The notes under the pieces were generated by a model that was given only the letters and a program-made list of their open reading frames with translations, was not told the DNA's origin and did no database searches. DNA of 10,536 nt from JAVXTH01 sp036641395 (lineage in GTDB: Bacteria > Bacillota_I > Bacilli_A > Erysipelotrichales > Erysipelotrichaceae). This document shows positions 5,950 to 10,536 of the stretch, piece after piece. The position numbers and the translations under genes are program-made. The first letter of the stretch is position 1. Each line of letters starts with the position of its first letter. The DNA is taken from assembly GCA_036641395.1 (NCBI GenBank), contig JAVWEY010000045.1, forward strand, positions 1-10,536, written 5' to 3'.

Positions 5950-7278
5950 ATGGTTATGGTATATACACCTAAGGCAAAGAAGTTTAAAATTAGATGGAAG
6001 TTTGCTGGACCTTTTTTAGTGCTGCTTGCACTTATTATTTATATGGTAGCTCAATTTATGATCACTGCTCTTGATGATTCTCCTCCTAAATTAACTATTT
6101 GTGATTTTAGTGAAACTAAGACTTATGATGAAATGAGTAAGGATTATAAACTAACTTATTCAACGAGTGATTATATGTTTTATGGAGAATCTTTTGATTT
6201 ATTAAAGAATCCTTATAATCCAGAAGTAAATGATGAATTAGTTGGGAAAACCATGGTATTTAAGAATTTATGTACTGGCGAAGAATATCCATTTTCAATT
6301 GAAAGTAGTATTGATCGCCATGTTGCTTTATCTGAACTTAGTAATGGTTATTATGAAGTGTATGTAATTGATGATATGAAACAAAAGCGAATTGTTTATA
6401 ATCAAGATTTAAAAGATACTTCTTATACAACGATTAAAAGAAATGGAAAAGTAAAAGAAATTGGTTTATATGCGAATAAGAACTTATTAAAAGATTATGA
6501 AAAGAAGTTAAAAGATCGTTATTTGTTTGTGGAAGTGAAAGATAAAGAAGCCAATGAAAATGATTATGATATTGTATTAGATCCAGGTAGTTTTAATCGT
6601 GATTTTACTTATATAATTGATCGTGGTGTTAAGGCAAATGGTTTAGTTGAATATCAAGAGAATTTCAAAGCCGCGAAACGAATAAAAAGTAAACTAGAAG
6701 AATATGGATTACGAGTTAAATTAACTCGTAACCATGTTGATGATGTAGTGGATACTTATGGGGCAAAGGGAAGACTTTCTAAAGCCTATGGATCAAATGC
6801 ACGTTATTATATTCATATTGGCGCAAATAGCAGTGAGTTTGATTCAATCCAAGGAATGGAAGTATATTATTCAGGTTATGCTTCACCAACCCTTGCCAAT
6901 GCTTTGTTGTATGATTTAAAGAAAAATACTCAGTTATCTGGTAATGCGACTAATGCCGTAGATTTAAGTAATGCCGGGGTAATACAGTCTTATTTCATTG
7001 AAGGAAAAGATGGTCGTGTACTCTATGATAGTGATATGTATATTCGTGAAGCAGGTGGCAAGGCAACTCTTGCGGCGATGTATTCAGAAAATAGTGAAAA
7101 GAATAACTCAGCCTTTTCTAAAGATAATATCCATGGTATGTATGGTGTATCTATTTATTATGGTTACTTTACAAATAAACAAGATGCAGCTTACTGGCAA
7201 GATAATTGGCAGAAGATTAGTGATGAAACAGCAAATTCAATTGCTAATTATTTAAAGGTAAATAAAAAAGAAAAGTAG
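5950..7278 (+). CDS. Membrane-anchored amidase_3-like protein with degenerate zinc site
   Basis: The 442-residue product has a basic N terminus and one transmembrane segment at about 19-40, with the remainder probably outside the cell. Residues about 45-195 form a divergent extracellular region I cannot assign. From about 206 the sequence follows the N-acetylmuramoyl-L-alanine amidase (Amidase_3) pattern: IVLDPGS (208-214), GLVEYQEN (231-238), LRVKLTRNHVD (254-264), RLSKAYGSNARYYIHIGANSS (275-295) and YYGYFTN (403-409). Set against the active-site pattern DPGHGG, E-x3-N, SIHAN and an L-V-E-L-G-F-like motif, only the glutamate (Glu234) is kept. The first histidine becomes Ser214, the second aligns with Gly291, and the catalytic glutamate aligns with Tyr404. 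Peptidoglycan hydrolysis by the usual mechanism is therefore unlikely; a binding or structural role is inferred. Two in-frame ATGs (5950 and 5956) share the AAAGGTAAGG ribosome binding region, so the start is uncertain by two codons. Confidence 0.72.
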   Translation: MVMVYTPKAKKFKIRWKFAGPFLVLLALIIYMVAQFMITALDDSPPKLTICDFSETKTYDEMSKDYKLTYSTSDYMFYGESFDLLKNPYNPEVNDELVGKTMVFKNLCTGEEYPFSIESSIDRHVALSELSNGYYEVYVIDDMKQKRIVYNQDLKDTSYTTIKRNGKVKEIGLYANKNLLKDYEKKLKDRYLFVEVKDKEANENDYDIVLDPGSFNRDFTYIIDRGVKANGLVEYQENFKAAKRIKSKLEEYGLRVKLTRNHVDDVVDTYGAKGRLSKAYGSNARYYIHIGANSSEFDSIQGMEVYYSGYASPTLANALLYDLKKNTQLSGNATNAVDLSNAGVIQSYFIEGKDGRVLYDSDMYIREAGGKATLAAMYSENSEKNNSAFSKDNIHGMYGVSIYYGYFTNKQDAAYWQDNWQKISDETANSIANYLKVNKKEK

Positions 7279-7289
7279 GTGAAGAGTGG

Positions 7290-9143
7290 ATGCGTTATCA
7301 AATCCATAAGGGATGTAAACGCTATGGCGTTAATTCTATTTTTGAAAACATCCAATTTGAAATAAGAAATAATGAAAAGATTGCCATTGTGGGAAGAAAT
7401 GGTTGTGGTAAAACAACTTTATTAAAAATAATCGCTGAAGTTGAAGAGATGGATCAAGGCGATATTCATAAAGAGAATAATACTAAGATTGGTTATTTAG
7501 CACAAACAACTTTTGATAAAGAGGAGCATACTGTTTTTGAAGAATTAAAGTTAGCATTTGATGAACTAACCGCTCTAGAGGGGCAGATGCATGTCCTAAG
7601 TGAAAAGATGCTACATGATTCAAGTGAAGAAGTTTTGAGTGCTTACGCAAGAGTACAACAGCGTTACGAGGAACAAGGTGGATATAGTTGGGAAGCTGAT
7701 ATGAAGATTGTCTTTACTAAATTTGGCTTTAGTGAAGATGAGTTAACCCGTAAAATAAATACTTTTTCCGGAGGTCAGAAAACCCGTTTAGCATTTGTTA
7801 AGTTATTGTTGTCAAAACCTGATATTTTATTATTAGATGAGCCAACCAATCATTTAGATCTTAACACCATTGAATGGTTAGAAGGTTATGTAAAACGTTA
7901 TCCAAAAGCAGTTGTTTTAGTATCTCATGATCGAATGTTTTTAGATGATGTCTGTGATGTTGTTTATGAAATAGAATATGGTGTTATGTCACGTTTCCCA
8001 GGTAATTATTCAAACTATGTAGCGGTTAAAGACAGTGACTTAGAACGAGCTAAAAGTGCTTATGCAGCCCAACAAAAAGAAATTGCACGAATGGAAGATT
8101 TAATTGAGAAGTTTCGTTATAAGAAGAATAAAGCAGCATTTGCGCAATCAAAGATTAAATATTTAGATCGAATGGAAAAGATTGATGATCCTAAAAGTGA
8201 TACAAAAACTTTTAATGCAAACTTTACCTCACGTATTAAAGGTGGTAAACGAGTTCTTGAAGTAAAAGATTTAATAATCGGTTATGATCAACCATTATGT
8301 TCAATAAACCTTGAAGTAATGAAATCGGAGCGAATTGCGGTTATTGGACCAAATGGTAAAGGTAAATCAACGTTTGTGAAGACGATTATGAATAAGTTAC
8401 CGGCTTTAGGTGGTTCTTATTTATTAGGACATCAAATTGAAACTGGTTATTTTGATCAAGAATTAGCTCAGTTTAATCGAAGTAATACGGTATTAGAAGA
8501 AATATGGGATGAATATCCTAGTTTAACTCGAACCCAAGTACGAAGTGCTTTAGGTTGTTTCTTATTCCATGGTGATGATGTATTTAAAACCATCGATTGT
8601 TTATCAGGTGGCGAAAAGGTGCGTTTATCATTTGTAAAGTTAATGCTGCAAAGACCTAATTTTTTAATTCTGGATGAGCCAACCAATCACTTAGATATTG
8701 CAGGTAAAGAAGCATTAGAAACTTCTTTAAAAGATTATGATGGTACAATGTTGTTCGTATCCCATGATCGATATTTTATATCACAAATGGCAACTAAGAT
8801 ATTAGTAATTGATGAAAATCAAGCTAGTTTTTATCCTTTAACTTATCAAGAATATATGAATAAGGATCAAGGGGTTAAAGTTGAATTGAAAAAAGAAGAA
8901 ACAGTAAAGAAGAGTGAATATGTAAAACCAATTAATTATCAAAAAGAGATTAACAAGTTAGAGAAACAAATTGAAATGAAAGAAAATGAATTAGAAGAAT
9001 TAAGAGAAATGCGATTTTTACCTGAGTATTATCATGATTATCAAAAGATGAATGATTTAGATAATTTAATTGATGATAAACATAATGAGATTGAACCATT
9101 ATTAAAACAATGGGAAGAATATAGCGAATTAATGGCTGAGTAG
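7290..9143 (+). CDS. ABC-F family ATP-binding protein, YdiF-like
   Basis: ABC-F proteins are soluble, with two ATPase domains and no transmembrane part. They act on the ribosome, either easing stalled translation or protecting it from antibiotics. The 617-residue product has Walker A GRNGCGKTT (35-43), signature FSGGQ (159-163) and Walker B ILLLDEPTNHLD (179-190). A linker of about 245-315 is rich in charged residues and corresponds to the P-site tRNA interaction motif. The second domain has GPNGKGKST (353-361), LSGGE (438-442) and FLILDEPTNHLD (458-469). A predicted coiled coil (about 546-616) forms the C-terminal extension. Both catalytic glutamates are present. In B. subtilis, ydiF lies beside ydiE (tsaD) and rex, and the locus here favours a YdiF-type housekeeping protein over an acquired resistance factor; this is inference. 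The ribosome binding site AGGTGA (7277-7282) fits the start, 11 bases after the previous gene. Confidence 0.93.
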   Translation: MRYQIHKGCKRYGVNSIFENIQFEIRNNEKIAIVGRNGCGKTTLLKIIAEVEEMDQGDIHKENNTKIGYLAQTTFDKEEHTVFEELKLAFDELTALEGQMHVLSEKMLHDSSEEVLSAYARVQQRYEEQGGYSWEADMKIVFTKFGFSEDELTRKINTFSGGQKTRLAFVKLLLSKPDILLLDEPTNHLDLNTIEWLEGYVKRYPKAVVLVSHDRMFLDDVCDVVYEIEYGVMSRFPGNYSNYVAVKDSDLERAKSAYAAQQKEIARMEDLIEKFRYKKNKAAFAQSKIKYLDRMEKIDDPKSDTKTFNANFTSRIKGGKRVLEVKDLIIGYDQPLCSINLEVMKSERIAVIGPNGKGKSTFVKTIMNKLPALGGSYLLGHQIETGYFDQELAQFNRSNTVLEEIWDEYPSLTRTQVRSALGCFLFHGDDVFKTIDCLSGGEKVRLSFVKLMLQRPNFLILDEPTNHLDIAGKEALETSLKDYDGTMLFVSHDRYFISQMATKILVIDENQASFYPLTYQEYMNKDQGVKVELKKEETVKKSEYVKPINYQKEINKLEKQIEMKENELEELREMRFLPEYYHDYQKMNDLDNLIDDKHNEIEPLLKQWEEYSELMAE

Positions 9144-9152
9144 GGAGCGACT

Positions 9153-10145
9153 ATGAAAGTATTTGAAAAGAATAAAATGGGAACATTAGAATTAGAAAAT
9201 AGAATTGGAGTACCACCAATGTGTACTTATTTATGTAGGACACAAGATGGAGTTGCAAGCGACGATCATATCGCTCACTATACAACCCTTGCCAAAGGAA
9301 AGCCTGCTTTTATTATTCAAGAAGCAACCGCAGTCAATGCGTTTGGTTATATTGATAATCAGTGTTTAGGTATTTATACACCAAGACAAAAAGAAGCATT
9401 AAAGAGAATTGTTGATCAAGTACATGCACAAGGGGTAAAGTTTGGAATTCAATTGAATCATGCCGGCATGAAGAACCAATTTGGAAATCAGAAGTATTCC
9501 GCAATGAGTCAAAGTGATGTAGTAGGATTGAACATTGAACAGATTGATCAAATCATTAAAGATTTTGAATATGCTGCTATTTCTGCACGTGATTTAAAAT
9601 ATGATTTTATTGAGATTCATGCAGCCCATGGCTATCTGATTAATCAATTTTTATCACCACTTACTAATCAGCGAAGCGATGAATATCAAAACCGAATGTT
9701 ATTACTTAAACGGATCTGTGAAGCTTGTATTCGATCCTTTGAAGGTACCCTTATTGTTCGCTTAAGCGTCGAAGAATATGAAGAAGCAGGATTACATAAA
9801 GAAGATTTTGTTTCGATAGTGAAAGAATTAGAAGCAATTGGGGTTCATGCGATATCAGTATCTAGTGGTGGTTTAAATAAATCACAAATCAATAGTTACC
9901 CGCTTTACCAAATTCCACTTGCGACTTATATTAAACAACAAGTTAATATTCCAGTAATGGGAGTTGGTCTTATCACTAGCGAAGAAGAGATTGAAGACAT
10001 TCTAAATAAAGAACAGTGTGATATTGTTTTATTAGGAAGAAAATTAGTTCGTGATCCTTATTTCCTACTTAAATGGAAAGATCGATTGAATGAATTAAAA
10101 ATGGAAGATATTGGAGAAGTCCTTTATCGCTCAATTCATTACTAA
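9153..10145 (+). CDS. Old yellow enzyme-type NADH:flavin oxidoreductase (YqjM/NamA-like)
   Basis: This is an FMN-containing TIM-barrel ene-reductase, using NAD(P)H to reduce activated C=C bonds or similar acceptors. The 330-residue product is close to the 338 of YqjM. Features in order are VPPMCTY (20-26), with Cys24 and Tyr26 at the YqjM Cys26/Tyr28 positions; QEATAV (56-61); LNHAGMK (101-107); HAAHGYLINQFLSP (156-169), with substrate-binding His156 and His159 and proton donor-type Tyr161; RLSVEEY (203-209); GVGLITS (270-276); and the FMN-phosphate segment LLGRKLVRDP (293-302). A late Arg326, four residues from the end, may be the arginine finger that completes the neighbouring subunit's site in YqjM. 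The HAGR arginine is Met106 here. AGGGAG (9142-9147) is the ribosome binding site, just after the ABC-F stop. Its physiological substrate is not predictable. Confidence 0.92.
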   Translation: MKVFEKNKMGTLELENRIGVPPMCTYLCRTQDGVASDDHIAHYTTLAKGKPAFIIQEATAVNAFGYIDNQCLGIYTPRQKEALKRIVDQVHAQGVKFGIQLNHAGMKNQFGNQKYSAMSQSDVVGLNIEQIDQIIKDFEYAAISARDLKYDFIEIHAAHGYLINQFLSPLTNQRSDEYQNRMLLLKRICEACIRSFEGTLIVRLSVEEYEEAGLHKEDFVSIVKELEAIGVHAISVSSGGLNKSQINSYPLYQIPLATYIKQQVNIPVMGVGLITSEEEIEDILNKEQCDIVLLGRKLVRDPYFLLKWKDRLNELKMEDIGEVLYRSIHY

Positions 10146-10167
10146 AAAAGATGCTAAGGCATCTTTT
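10146..10167. terminator. Bidirectional terminator between convergent genes
   Basis: AAAAGATGC (10146-10154) pairs with GCATCTTTT (10159-10167) around TAAG. A-rich sequence before and T-rich sequence after let it work on both strands. It closes the oxidoreductase operon on the plus strand and the small-protein/PPIase transcript on the minus strand. It overlaps the stop region of the 68-residue gene by one base. Confidence 0.88.
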
Positions 10168-10373
10168 TATTTGATTAAATTATATTTATTAAATAAACAA
10201 AGGATTTCTTCATTCAGTAATTTTCTGCTTACTAATTCTCTAAAACGAAGTGTTTTAGTTTTCCCAGCTAATCTTAATTCTTCAAGTTCAAGAGGAATTT
10301 CTTTTTGTTGAAGGATGATATCTTCTAACATCTTTTCAAATGAATTTAATCGTTCCTGTTGCAATGAATTCAT
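10167..10373 (-). CDS. Small protein of unknown function (68 aa), coupled to the PPIase gene
   Basis: I do not recognise this family. The product is 68 residues, highly charged and largely helical in appearance. It has a leucine/glutamate-rich first half (FEKMLEDIILQQKEIPLELEELRLAGKTKTLRF) and a basic RELVSRKLLNEEI segment, with no signal peptide, membrane span or cysteine cluster. I support it as a real gene because its ATG shares one base with the TAA of the upstream peptidyl-prolyl isomerase gene (TAATG on the minus strand). AAGGTGA (10381-10387, minus strand) also sits seven bases before the ATG. A terminator follows at its stop. The role is unknown. A cytoplasmic helical protein, possibly a small adaptor, is only a guess. 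Confidence 0.68.
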   Translation of the reverse strand: MNSLQQERLNSFEKMLEDIILQQKEIPLELEELRLAGKTKTLRFRELVSRKLLNEEILCLFNKYNLIK

Positions 10374-10536
10374 TAATCAATCACCTTAATACTTTCAATG
10401 ATTGGCTGATTTGCTTTCTCTACGGTGCCATTACTATCAATTACAATAGCTTTAGATACAATCGCATCTACAACATCCATGCCTTCGCTTACCTTACCAA
10501 AAGCAGCGTAATCGCCATCTAAACTAGGGGCATCTT
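10373..10536 (-). CDS. Cyclophilin-type peptidyl-prolyl cis-trans isomerase, C-terminal part (truncated at window end)
   Basis: The visible 53 C-terminal residues read APSLDGDYAAFGKV...GMDVVDAIV, the conserved end of the cyclophilin barrel (LDG-x-x-xx-FG-x-V-x-x-GMDVVDxI). The enzyme catalyses proline isomerisation in protein folding. The gene continues beyond the window, so the N terminus, any signal or lipoprotein sequence and the active-site Arg are not visible. It could be cytoplasmic PpiB-like or a surface lipoprotein. A short divergent tail (SNGTVEKANQPIIESIKVID) precedes the stop, which overlaps the start of the 68-residue gene. Confidence 0.9.
   Translation of the reverse strand, partial: DAPSLDGDYAAFGKVSEGMDVVDAIVSKAIVIDSNGTVEKANQPIIESIKVID

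Noticed and set aside
7290..9143. ABC-F protein as an antibiotic-resistance factor
   Set aside because: The locus recalls chromosomal ydiF, there is no regulatory attenuator leader or mobile element, and the linker is of modest length. The sequence alone cannot exclude a protective role, but a housekeeping role is more likely.
10111..10522. Plus-strand reading frames over the PPIase and small-protein genes
   Set aside because: They are antisense to the cyclophilin C terminus and the coupled small gene, and start inside or after the bidirectional terminator region without ribosome binding sites.
1..10536. CRISPR array, insertion sequence, phage or defence system
   Set aside because: I saw no spaced direct repeats, transposase, integrase, tRNA-linked attachment site or known defence domains on either strand.

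Overview
This window looks like chromosomal DNA of a low-GC Gram-positive bacterium (Bacillota). The evidence is AT-rich coding sequence, strong AGGAGG-type ribosome binding sites, TATAAT promoters, a T-box leader and a Rex redox repressor. The gene order tsaE-tsaB-rimI-tsaD followed by rex, with an ABC-F protein nearby, recalls the ydiB-ydiC-ydiD-ydiE-ydiF-moaC-rex locus of Bacillus subtilis, here broken up and rearranged. An Erysipelotrichia-like host is my guess and is not proven by the sequence. TGG is used for Trp and TGA serves as a stop, so the standard bacterial code applies.

Layout. Positions 1-48 are the 3' end of a 5S rRNA, closed by a terminator at 52-78, so an rRNA operon ends here. 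An extended -10 promoter near 101 starts a tightly packed operon: tsaE, tsaB, rimI and tsaD (157-2656), joined by ATGA overlaps or direct abutment. TsaE, TsaB and TsaD form the bacterial machine that puts threonylcarbamoyl adenosine (t6A) on ANN-decoding tRNAs. RimI acetylates protein N termini. rex (2735-3358) follows behind its own promoter, whose -35 region carries a perfect Rex half-site. A T-box leader (3361-3595) with an AAC specifier and a UGGC acceptor-pairing sequence controls asnS (3611-4996), so uncharged tRNA-Asn should switch on asparaginyl-tRNA synthetase.

A second operon runs from a promoter at 5063-5091 to a bidirectional terminator at 10146-10167. It holds a LicD-family phosphotransferase, a membrane-anchored amidase-like protein that has lost most of its zinc-site residues, an ABC-F ATPase resembling YdiF, and an old yellow enzyme-type flavin oxidoreductase, with gaps of only 9 to 13 bases. 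On the opposite strand, converging on that terminator, are the C-terminal end of a cyclophilin-type peptidyl-prolyl isomerase and a translationally coupled 68-residue protein of unknown function.

Most of the window is housekeeping translation and tRNA-quality machinery. The most unusual item is the apparent pseudo-amidase next to the LicD protein, which may be a surface-polymer or cell-wall factor rather than a hydrolase. I found no mobile element, CRISPR array or defence system.
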